Source: Castanea sativa (taxonomy: Eukaryota > Streptophyta > Magnoliopsida > Fagales > Fagaceae). From it: 64,000 nucleotides of DNA. Numbering within the stretch: position 1 is the stretch's first letter; each line of letters opens with the position of its first letter. The translations under genes were made by a program, and so were the position numbers. Below, piece by piece: positions 36,346 to 46,831 of the stretch. A model generated the notes under the pieces. That model was not told the DNA's origin. It did not search any database and saw only the letters and a program-made list of their open reading frames with translations. Location: NCBI RefSeq assembly GCF_040712315.1, contig NC_134015.1, forward strand, positions 19,159,614 to 19,223,613, read 5' to 3'.

Positions 36346-36731
36346 ATTATGTACACTAGGAGGATTGCTAAAATGATCCTTCTGACTAATGAAATAATGT
36401 CACTCATACAAATATGTAAGTCAGCTTTGTACTTAGAATAAGAAATAAAAAATAGAAAAAAATTTCTCCTTTAGTACCCCCCCCCCCCTCCCAAATTAAA
36501 AAAAAAAAAAACCAGCTCAAGCACTTACTTTACTGAAAAATCATAAACTGGCACAATTTTGCTTTTGTGTCATTATGTAATTTTGAATTTGTCTAGTGCC
36601 TAAATAAATGTTTATCAAATATATGTTAAAGATATCAAACTCTTTTGTGATCACTTATTATTGACACGAATTTGACATTTTTAATAAATTTTTTTTTTTT
36701 TTGGTAGTACGCATATTATGTTATAAATTAA

Positions 36732-36736
<5 letters not shown>

Positions 36737-36774
<38 letters not shown>
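36737..36774. repeat. (AT)n microsatellite
   Basis: About 19 AT units. A C-run lies nearby at 36477-36488. Confidence 0.9.
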
Positions 36775-36780
<6 letters not shown>

Positions 36781-37074
36781 GACTTTTTAATTTAAATTTA
36801 AAATTGTGTTCATTGTTATATATATACACACACCCTATTATACATTATACAAAATATACTATGTAAAAAGAAAAATATTTAATCCTCATAATTCATATCT
36901 TCACTTATAAATTACTCACTTAGTCATTGTTTTTATCTTCTTACAGCTTTCCTTGATTCTTGTGTTTCCAATATCAGGCACCAAGAGGTCTCAATTATTA
37001 GGTATCCCTTGAACCCCTTCAAAAAACATAGTTCAAACTTCAAACACGTTATAATGAATGATCAACTTTTTTTT

Positions 37075-38820
37075 TACTAGAATGGACCATGGCAAAAACT
37101 TTCCAACAATTTTTTACAATTTTTCCTCGCTTCTTTACATTGCCTTTAGTAATCAGTAAATAGTAAATCTCTTACTTCTTTCTAATTAACCAACTTCTTC
37201 TGCAACGGACCCTTACAACCTCTTTTTTTTTTTTTTAATAAATAAAGATACAATTTTTTTCCTTCACACGTTCCCTTTATTCTTGCTTGAATGCACTTTT
37301 CCTTTCTATACCTCATATTTTTAACTTCTGGAGTTTTACTTCGCACTATATTATTAGTTTTTTTCCCATGCTTGTTCACTTTGCCCGGTAGTAATTAGTA
37401 AATAACAAATTTATTAGAGTACTTTTTTAACTAACTTTCCCTATAACTTTTTTTTTTCTTAAATTATTTCACAACTGCTCAAATTATTACTTGTGTTACA
37501 AAAGAGAATAAGAAAATTATTGTTTGACTTGAATAATACCCATCTTTTTTCTTTTGTTATTATACAACTTTTTTTTTCACGAGAATCTCCCATTGTACAA
37601 TGCCATTATGAGTAAATACATCAACTATTGTTTCTTAGTCCAAACGAAGGAGTTTGTTTAATAATACTTCATTTGGATGTCTATCTGAAAATTAAAGTTT
37701 TGGCAAGAAGAAAAGTACATAAGCATGTAAGAAAAGCTAAATATATATCCAAATTCTGTCTGCATCAAAAAAAAATAATAATAATAATAATTAGTATTTT
37801 AACAATCATAGAATGAAAAAGATTGATTCAAATCTACAGAATCTTTTTTGAGGTTAGTGCTATGCGCAAGAAAAGTACATAAGCATGTACGAAAAGCCAG
37901 ACATTCTTGTGGTGGCTCATAGTGATTGGGTGGAGCCTTCAAGCAGGAACTTTAGGATTTGGATAAAAGAGCTAAAGCCTATATGCTTTACGCAAGGATT
38001 GCGTAAGGTTGGACAGTGGAGAGGCTAGCAATTGACAACATTTTGATTTTGATTTTTTGTTTTTTTTTTTCTTCTAAAAATTAGCACTCTACGCATAGAA
38101 TAAAGAAAAAAAAGCCTAACAAAAGATTAAAAGTACATTGTTCTAATCCATGAAGTGGAGCCTCTGTGCTCTGAGACATTTACGATTTTCACACATTATC
38201 TATGCTAAAGATACTGAGGTGGGTTAGATGACGTTTGGATCACATCCACATCCGGTATGTTTCGCGTTTTAGACTTTTTTTATTTTTTTTTATTTTAAAG
38301 TAGTGCCTATTATAATGTTTATGAAACATGAACAGTGCAAATAGACAAATAAATAGTATTTTTGATTGGAACAATAATTCAAAAATTATTTTTTTATTGC
38401 TTTTAATTTTTAATTTTCAACCAAATAAGAAATATCTAAATGCATCCTTAGTCTAGTTGTTGACATTAAGGAACATCTTGATCTTTTGTGGACTAAGTCA
38501 TCATCATATATCTTATCCTTATAATTTCTAAAAAGTTAGTATTCTAGACATTAAAAAAAAAAAGTAATAGTAATAGTAAAACATAAAAAGAAAATGAACA
38601 TGAGCATATAGTCGGTGGAATTTGAGTAATTATAAGATATTAACGTCATATTCTTCCCCACAACTATCCTATGTGAAGAATTGTCAAGATACTTCAGCAT
38701 ATAAGCCTTAGTGAATTTTCACTTTTGGCATAGCTTATATAGAGCTTCTATTAACCATTATTCTTATAATTCTTAGGAGTTCGTGGAATGCAACATGGCT
38801 ATATTTACAGGAAAATCTCC
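37075..38820 (+). repeat. Non-coding duplicated block, copy B
   Basis: It runs from ggaccatggcaaaaactt through tacaacctctttttttt, tacatcaactattgtttcttagtc, gcgcaagaaaagtacataagcatgta and gaatttgagtaatt. The same order recurs in the block that starts at about 38820 and is continued after the Gypsy element at 50646. It carries a private MITE at 38227-38447. Confidence 0.75.
38227..38447. mobile_element. Tourist-like MITE, 221 bp, TTA target duplication
   Basis: The ends gatgacgtttggat / atctaaatgcatcc are imperfect inverted repeats. A TTA lies on both sides (38224-38226 and 38448-38450). Copies A (31805) and C (51870) of the surrounding block read straight through this point without the element, giving two empty sites. 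TTA duplication suggests PIF/Harbinger-type mobilisation. Confidence 0.7.
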
Positions 38821-39466
38821 CGTGATTCATGCCAATGGCAAAGCTTTTCAACAATGTTTTTCTCGCTTCTTCACATTGCCTGTAGTAATCAGTATATAGT
38901 AAATCCCTTCCTTTTTTCTAACCAACTTCTTCTTAAATAGACCCCTACAACCTCTTTTTTTAATTTTTAAAATACTTTTTTTTTCTTCACACCTTCCTTT
39001 ATTCTTGCTTGAATGTTTCTTGAGTTAACTTATACTTTATTCGGACCTAGCTTTTAAATGCACTTTGCTTTTAAATTTTTTTTCCCACGCTTCTTGTTCA
39101 CATTGGCCGGTACTAATTAGTAGATAATAAATATCTAACTTTTTTTTAACTAACTTCTTCTATCTAGCACCCGTACAACTTTAAAAATAAAAATAATAAA
39201 ATTCCTTTCACACCTTCCCTTTATTCTTGCTTGCTGCAACTGTGATTTGTAAAGGTCTGCTATTTTTTCATTCTAATTATTTCCTTAACATTATAATGGA
39301 GTGCACTTTGGTGAATTAGTGACCTTTTTTAACTACAAGATCTGCCTCAGAAGTAAGCAGGTTGTAAAGGATATTGCTTTAATTGTGAATTTCATCATAT
39401 ACATCTATATATTTAATTAGTGTTTGATTGCGAAGTAATAGACCTGCTGTAACTTTTGCTAGTGTT
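38820..39466 (+). repeat. Non-coding duplicated block, copy C, left part
   Basis: It is homologous to the start of copy B (ggcaaagcttttcaacaatg, cacattgcctgtagtaatcagt, ttattcttgcttgaatg). Its last 36 bp (39431-39466) are duplicated on the far side of the Gypsy element. Confidence 0.75.
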
Positions 39467-40202
39467 CTAAAAGGACCTAAGTAAGTATTTGGGCCTCGGG
39501 CTTTGTTGATGGATGCTAGTTTGTTTTAGACTAAAAGCCTCTTAGAACTGTAGCTCGGCCCATGAGTCGAGAGTTCGAGGATTCGTCCGAGGACGAATAT
39601 CTCCTCGGACCCTGAGATTCGCCAGAAAGATCAAGGCAGAGTTCCGGAAAAACCGTTGGTTAAGAGAGGGATTTAAGCACCCTCTAGACGCAACGGTGTG
39701 AGGGAAATATCTTAGAAAAAGGCTGCTACATCTACATTAAAGACCCTGCACCTACCTCCCTGGCCGCATTAATAGGGGAGTGACCCCTGAATAGTAGAAG
39801 TCAGCCTTCTTGCTATAATTTAAAGACTTCCAGAGGGTGGTGGATGGGACAGGTGTTTAATAGGGTGATTTGTGCGACATGTGGATAAAGAGGGAAGAAG
39901 AAGAAGAAGTATTTAAGGAGGAAAGAGGGCAAAGAAAAGAGAGAGACAAATAAGAAGAACTGTGACCTTTGAGGAAAAAAAGAGAAATAATATATAATTT
40001 GTCCTCGGCTTACGTCCGATGAGGTTTATTTTGCCCCGTTCATCTTTTATTTGTAAACACTGTAATATTTTAGCATGTTCATCAAGTTTCAAATATCACT
40101 AAACTAGATTGTGAGCCCACACTCTACAAATTTCATTGTTTAAGGCTCATTGGGCCTGAGTCCACGTGTGTTTTTGGGTCCAGACACAATTGTGCACTTA
40201 CA
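39467..40202 (+). repeat. Gypsy element 5' LTR (5'-truncated by 8 bp)
   Basis: It starts ctaaaaggacc, whereas the 3' LTR starts tgtggggactaaaagg, so the terminal TGTGGGGA is missing. It ends ttaca. It contains a GA-rich tract at 39890-39960 and cctcgga repeats. Confidence 0.9.
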
Positions 40203-40204
40203 AT

Positions 40205-40222
40205 TGGCGCCGTCTGTGGGAA
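40205..40222 (+). promoter_or_regulatory. Primer-binding site
   Basis: TGGCGCCGTCTGTGGGA begins 2 bp after the LTR end. TGG pairs with the CCA end of a tRNA. The tRNA species is not assigned. Confidence 0.8.
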
Positions 40223-40248
40223 TCTAGTGAAAAGGGAACTGGAATACC

Positions 40249-41664
40249 ATGGCAGGCTTAGGCTCACACCATACAGAATCTCAGGGATCGCAACTTGAGG
40301 ATCTTTTCGAGCGTCTTGAGCACCGGAGGGATCGAGAGGGTAGCATTCACACCGAGTATCCTAGAGCGAGTCATACTTATGGTGGAGGAGATAGTACCAC
40401 CCATGAAGATGGTGCCAAAGCCATGCAGAGGGAGATCAATCATCTTAAGCAGGAAGTTACGCTGCGTTAGACGGAGGCATTCGCCATCCTCATATAGTCT
40501 TTCTTTAGGGAGATCCCGGGGAAGTAGCTACAGTTCAAGGTCATGGTCGCCCCCCAGCAAAACATCCTCTTGTGAAGAGAATGGCACGCCAGGTCATAGG
40601 CACAGGAAGCTCCCCTACAGGGGCTTGGGGAACGATGCTATGAGCCGGGCGTTGCACCAACTCTCCAAATCACCATTCTCACGTAGGATTGAGAATGGAA
40701 GACTCCCCAGAAGGTTCACCCAGCCCACCTTTACCATTATAACGGCCGAACTGACCCGGTGGAACATGTGAGCCACTTTAACCAGAGAATGGCAGTGCAT
40801 TCTCACAATGAGACCCTGATGTGCAAAGTCTTCCCTTCTAGCTTGGGACATGTTGCTATGAGGTGGTTCAACGGTCTCAAATCAGGGTCTATAGGTTCAT
40901 TCGGGGAACTGACTAGAGCATTCACGTCACGGTTTATTACATGCAGCAGAATTCCTCGATCGTTGGACTCACTGTTGTCTATGGTTATGAAGGAGGGCGA
41001 GACGTTGAAAGCATACTTCGACAGGTATTGAGAGATGTTTAATGAGATAGATGGTGATTTTGATGAGGTGGCGATCAATACTTTTAAAGTGGGCCTTCCA
41101 ACTGATTATGACTTGAGGAAGTCCTTGACCAAAAAACCCGTATGGAGTGAACGTTGCCTCATAGACCGTATTGACGAATATAAAAGGGCCGAGAAAGACC
41201 AACAGCAGGGAAAGGGTAAGGCAAAGGTTATCCCGTAGGAGAGAAGGGATTTCAGGTCGGACAGATATCACAACAACAAGCTGAGAAGAGATTACTCCGG
41301 GCAGTCTGGCTCGGCGGCACCTCAGACTGTTAATACTGTATTCCGAGAGCCGGTGCACCAGCTACTGGAGAAGGTCCGTAAGGAACCCTACTTCAGATGG
41401 CCCAGTAAGATGGCAGGGGATCCTGCCAAGAGGAATCAGAATCTCTTTTGTCAGTACCATCAGGATGTGGGTCATACTACCGAGAACTGTCAGACCCTTT
41501 GGAATCACTTGGAGCAGCTTGTTAGCGAAGGAAAGTTAAAGCAGCACCTGTACCAACCTAGCGGACAGGGCAGTCAGTCTGGCTCGAATAATTAGAGGAA
41601 TAATTCATCTCGGCCTCCTTTGGGAACGATCAACGTTATCTTCACTGCGCCTGGCAGGACTGGC
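40249..41664 (+). pseudogene. Gypsy gag, broken
   Basis: The ATG at 40249 begins MAGLGSHHTESQ. An Arg/Ser-rich segment (40470-40580) is read in a shifted frame. The retrotransposon gag domain follows in the original frame: FNQRMAVHSHNETLMCKVFP, SLGHVAMRWFNGLKSGSI and FITCSRIPRSLDSLLSM. A modified zinc-knuckle-like motif CQYHQDVGHTTENC lies at about 41453-41494. Stops at 40468, 41029, 41236, 41593 and 41662 and a 1-nt loss near 40747 disrupt it. Gag would form the particle coat. Confidence 0.85.
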
Positions 41665-44600
41665 TAATGTCCCACCAGGGTGATGGCAGTGTCACACTCC
41701 CAAGCCAAGGAGTGGGGCTCCAAGCCCAAGAGATCGAAGTTGAATGTGCCTGTCTTGGGATTTTCAGAGGAAGATAAGGCTGGAACCATCCAACCCCATG
41801 ACGACGCCCTAGTGGTCACCCTAAGGATAGGGAATTATGATGTAAAAAGGGTGATGATTGATCAAGGCAACGGCGCGAATATCATGTATCCTGACTTGTT
41901 CAAGGGGTTGAAGTTGAAATTGGAGGATTTCACCCCTTATGACTCACCGTTGATAAGTTTTGAGGGGAAGGCCGTTATACCAAAGGGACAGATTCGGTTG
42001 CCAGTGCAATCTGGCTCGGAGACGGTGGAGGTTGATTTTATTGTAGTCGATGCATACTCCCCATATACAGCCATCCTTTCCCGGCCTTGGCTACACGCTC
42101 TGGGGGCCGTTTCCTCCACCTTGCATGTTAAGGTGAAGTTCCCTTCGGGGGAGTGCATTAAAGAGATTCTCGGCAGCCAACTAATGGCCAAGCAATGCAT
42201 ATCGGCTATAGTGTTGCATCAGACAGAAGCGCAGTCCTCGACCTCGGCTGTGAAGGACCTATAGCAATTAACAACTTTGGATGCGCCTGACGTGGTGACA
42301 GCAGAGGAGGTCGTATGCGAAGACCTTGAGAAGTTTTTGATATCCGATGATCCCGAAAGGTTCTTCTAGGTTGGGATATGTTTACCACACTAGGAGAAGA
42401 TGAAATTAGTGGAGTTTCTAAAGAACAACATCGATGTTTTTGCCTGGGACCCCTATGAGGCTCCGGGTGTTGACCCAAGCTTCATTTGTCATCATTTGAA
42501 CGTCAATCCTGCTATTCCTCCTAGAAGGTAGTCCCATCGGCGTTCCTCGAAGGAGCATTCTGAAACCGTTAAAGAGGAGGTGCTCAAGCTCAAGAAGGCT
42601 GGGGCTATCAAGGAAGTTTTTTATCCAGAGTGGTTGGCGCATACGGTCGTGGTCAAAAAGAAGAATGGAAAATGGCGAGTATGTGTAGACTTCACAGATT
42701 TGAATAAAGCCTGCCCAAAGGACTCTTTCCCGATGCCACACATCGACCAGCTAGTGGACGCCATAGTCAGACATCCTCGGATGAGTTTTTTGGATGCCTT
42801 CCAGGGTTATCACCAAATTCCACTAGCGGCAGAAGATTAGGAGAAAACTGCCTTTATTACTCCAATAGGGAATTATCACTATAAGGTGATGCCGTTCGGG
42901 TTGAAGAATGTTGGGGCTACTTACCAAAGGATGATGACCAGGATGTTTGAATTGCAGCTTAGAAAGACCATTGAAATATATGTGGATGACATGGTAGTGA
43001 AGAGCAAGGAAATATATGCGCATATGAAAGATTTGGACGACACTTTTCAAGTACTTAGAAAGTACAAGTTGCGTCTTAATGCCACGAAGTGTTCTTTTGG
43101 TGTGAGTTCTGGGAAGTTCTTAGGTTATATGGTCACTCATAGAGGGATAGAGGTGAATCCGACACAGGTTAGAGCCATTCAAACCTTACAGCCACCTCGG
43201 AATCCAAAGGAAGTTCAGAAATTAACCAGAATGATCACCGCTCTCAGCCGGTTCATCTCCCGGTCAGCTGATCGATGCAGGCCTTTCTTCCAACTGTTGA
43301 ATAAGTGGAAGGGGTTCCGAAGAGTGCGTTGTAGCCTTCCAACAACTTAAGGAATATCTTTCTCGGCCACCCATTATGTCTCGGCCTGAGGTAGATGAGG
43401 TCCTATTTGCGTATCTGGCAGTGGCCGTCCATACGGTCAGCCTGGTCCTCAAAAGGAACGACGGTGGGGTCAAAGACCGGTCTACTACGTCAGCAAGACG
43501 CTGAATGATGCCGAGGTACGTTATCTGCTTTTGGAGAAAGCACTTCTAGCCATAGTTCATGCCACGCGAAGGCTTCCTCATTATTTCAAGTCCTACACCA
43601 TTGTAATTTTGACCCAACTGCCTCTCAAGTCAGTGTTGCGTAGTGCCGACTACTCTAGAAGGGTGGCTAAATGGGGAACTATTTTGGAAGCCTTTGACAT
43701 CAAATACAGACCACATACCTCGATGAAGGGCCAGGTTCTTGCAGATTTGGTGGCAGAGTTTGCTGAACCATTGTTGGAAGAAACTTTGAAGGAATCACAC
43801 ATGGATGAGAAATCAGTTGGCATGATTACAAACGAAAGACCTTTGACTTGGAACGTATCCGTTGATGGGGCAACTAACCAGAGAGGGTCTGGCATCAGAC
43901 TCGTCCTGGTATCCCCCGAAGGGATTATCTTCGAAAAATCCTTAAGGTTGGCATTCTCGGCTACTAATAATGAGGCCGAGTACGAAGCAGTCTTGGTCGG
44001 CATGAACATGGTACATAGGATAGGTGGAAAGGAAGTTCACATGCTCTCGGATTCTCAATTAGTGGTCGGCCAGGTGACGGGGACCATGGAGGCTAGGGAC
44101 CCTAGGATGCAAGAATACTTGACCGAGGTTAAACGTTTACAATCCAAATTTAATTCCTTTATCTTGTCTCACGTTTCTAGAAGTGGGAATACACATGCAG
44201 ACTCTTTGGCTACCTTAGCGACGTCCTCGGCTCAGGGTTTGCCTAGGATTATCCTTGTCGAAGATTTGCTAGCGCCAGCTCTTACCACTGTTGGGGCAGC
44301 CCGGATCCATTTGATAAGGCCTGGACCTAATTGGATCGATTCTATGATATCTTTTCTGAAAAACGACATTCTTCCCGATGACAAGTCTGAAGCAGACAAG
44401 ATCCGTCGAAAGGCACCGCGTTTCTGGTTGTCCAAGGATCAGAAATTGTATAAACGGTCCTTCTCCGGACCATATTTGTTATGTGTGCACCCCGAATCAA
44501 CGGAGGCGCTTTTGGAAGAACTGCATGAAGGAATTTGTGGAAGCCATACTGGGGGAAGGTCCTTAGCTCATAGGGCATTGACTCAAGGATATTGGTGGCC

Positions 44601-45570
44601 CAATATGCAGAGGGAAGCTCAGGACTATGCAAGAAAGTGTGACCAATGCCAGAGGTTCGCTCCTAACATCCATCAACCTGGAGGAGTCCTTAACCCTCTC
44701 TCCAGTCCTTGGCCTTTCACTCAATGGGGATTAGACATAGTAGGACCATTCCCGAGGGCTGTGGGAAACAAAAGGTGGTTGCTTATGGGGACCGACTACT
44801 TCACCAAATGGGTAGAGGCTGAGCCCTTGGCAAATATTAGGGATGTCGATTCCAAGAAGTTCATCTGGAAAAACATCATCATTAGATTTGGAGTACCACA
44901 TACACTCATTTCGGACAATGGCGTTTAATTTGATAGTAGAGCTTTTAGGAAATATTGTGGTGACATGGGCATCATAAATAGATACTCCACTCCAGCTTAT
45001 CCTCAGGGAAACGGGCAAGCCGAGGCCGTTAACAAGGTTATAGTTAGTGGACTCAAGAAAAGGCTGGGCGATGCGAAGGGCAAATGGGTAGAAGAACTAC
45101 CACACGTTTTATGGACGTATCGAACTACGCCGCGCAGATCCACAGGAGAAACGCCATTCTCTATGACTTATGGGGCCGAGGTAGTGATACCTTTAGAGTT
45201 TGGCTTCCCCACATTGAGGATGAGTACTTTTAGCCCGGAAAATAATAACGGCCTCCTGGAGAAGAGCCTAGATTTAGTTGAGGAACGACGAGAGACAGCT
45301 ATGGTCCAAATGACTTATTATCAGCAGAAGCTTAAACGAGGGTATGATGCCCATATGAAGCTCAGACCACTCGCGCCTGGGGATCTAGTTATGAGAAAGG
45401 TTGTAGGTACTGCTAGAAACCCAGCCTGGGGTAAATTAGGACCGAACTGGGAAGGACCATATCGGATTATTTCTGTAGCAGGTATAGGGTCATATCAACA
45501 AGCTGATCTAGATGAAAGAGTTGTACAACGTCCGTGGAATGTAAACAACCTTCGAATGTATTATTATTAA
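41665..45570 (+). pseudogene. Gypsy pol: protease, RT, RNase H, second RNase H, integrase; broken
   Basis: Domains in order, all in one frame. Protease: VMIDQGNGANIMYPDLF (about 41850). RT: KNGKWRVCVDFTDLNKACPK, MPFGLKNVGATYQRMM, catalytic YVDDMVVKS (about 42979), KFLGYMVTHRGIEVNP. RNase H: LLEKALLAIVHATRRLPHYF. Second RNase H: VSVDGATNQRGSG, NNEAEYEAVLVG, MLSDSQLVVGQ, NTHADSLATLA. Integrase: the HHCC finger around KCDQCQRF (44638), GLDIVGPFP, TLISDNGV (TAA at 44926) FDSRAF, QGNGQAEAVNK. It ends MYYY at 45567. Stops also occur at 42262, 42367, 42391, 42529 and 42838. Two deletions near 43320 and 43470 appear to total 9 nt, so frame is restored. It cannot make active enzyme as it stands. Confidence 0.9.
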
Positions 45571-45605
45571 TAAAGGGCGCTTTTGTCGTTTGTGGTTTAA
45601 ATTAT

Positions 45606-46480
45606 AAATGTATATGGACTTATCAATTACAACTCTCGAAATATCAAACAGAAACTTGGTTATGTATGGTCCTCGGACTACATACCTAGTGAAAATTGAT
45701 ATCTTATTATTTGTTAAACAGAACCTTAGTTATGCCGAGTCCTCGGGCCTTCTACTTTGGGAAAATTAACATCTTAGGTTATTGTTCTGAAATGTCAAAC
45801 AGAAACTTGGTTATGTATGGTCCTCGGACTACATACCTAGTGGAAATTGATATCTTATTATTTGTTAAACAGAACCTTAGTTATGCCGGGTCCTCGGACC
45901 TTCTACTTTGGGGAAAGTTAACATCTTAAGTTACTGTTCTGAAATCAAATAGAAACTTGGTTATGTATGGTCCTCGGACTACATACCTAGTGGAAATTGA
46001 TATCTTATTATTTGTTAAACAGAACCTTAATAATGCCGGGTCCTCGGGCCTTCTACTTTGGGGAAATTAACATCTTAAGTTACTGTTTTGAAATGTCTTA
46101 TGTATGGTCCTTGGACTACATACCTAGTGGAAATTGATATCTTATTATTTGTTAAACAGAACCTTAGTTATGCCGGTTTCTCGGGCCTTCTACTTTGGAG
46201 AAATTAACATCTTAAGTTACTGCTCTGAAATGTCAAACAGAAACTTGGTTATGCATGGTCCTCGGATCACATACTTAGTGGAAATTGATATATTACTAAA
46301 TATCAAACAGAAACTTGGTTAAGTATGGTCCTTGGACCCCATACCTTGTTAAGATTGATATCTGATTGTTTGTTGAATAAAATCGTGGTTAAAATGAAGT
46401 CTTAAGTTATATATCTTTAAGTGTCAGGCAGAAATTTGATAAGGTAGCATCCTCGGACCCCACACTTTACTAGAATTAGC
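45606..46480 (+). repeat. Tandem repeat spacer downstream of pol, about 150-bp units
   Basis: Five to six diverged units carry gaaacttggttatgtatggtcctcgg, tacctagtggaaattgatatctta, tttgttaaacagaacctta and ttctactttggggaaa. Unit starts fall near 45651, 45801, 45951, 46095 (shortened), 46240 and 46307. Variable subrepeats between pol and the 3' LTR are common in Tat-lineage elements. Confidence 0.85.
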
Positions 46481-46831
46481 ATTTCAGATTATAAGTCCTA
46501 AGTATCACATGGGTTTGCAAAATGAGGTACTGCTTACCAGCTAAACCAGGTTAGTCTTTGTTAGGTTCTTGAACGCTTTACTTCACAAGGCAAATATGTG
46601 TATTGCTGTTTAAAGTTTTAATTGTTCAACTGTTGAAAGTGGACTTATTTATCTCATTCTTTCTTTCGCTGTGTGCTAATGAGAACTTTTATGGTAAGCA
46701 TAAAGAGGAAAAGATGAAATAAACACAACACAGATCAAAATCAAATAAAACTGTCTTTCATTAATTATGTTGATATATATCATTACATGGAAAATTCTAA
46801 GTACTGAAAAAAAGAAGCCCTATGCTTGACC

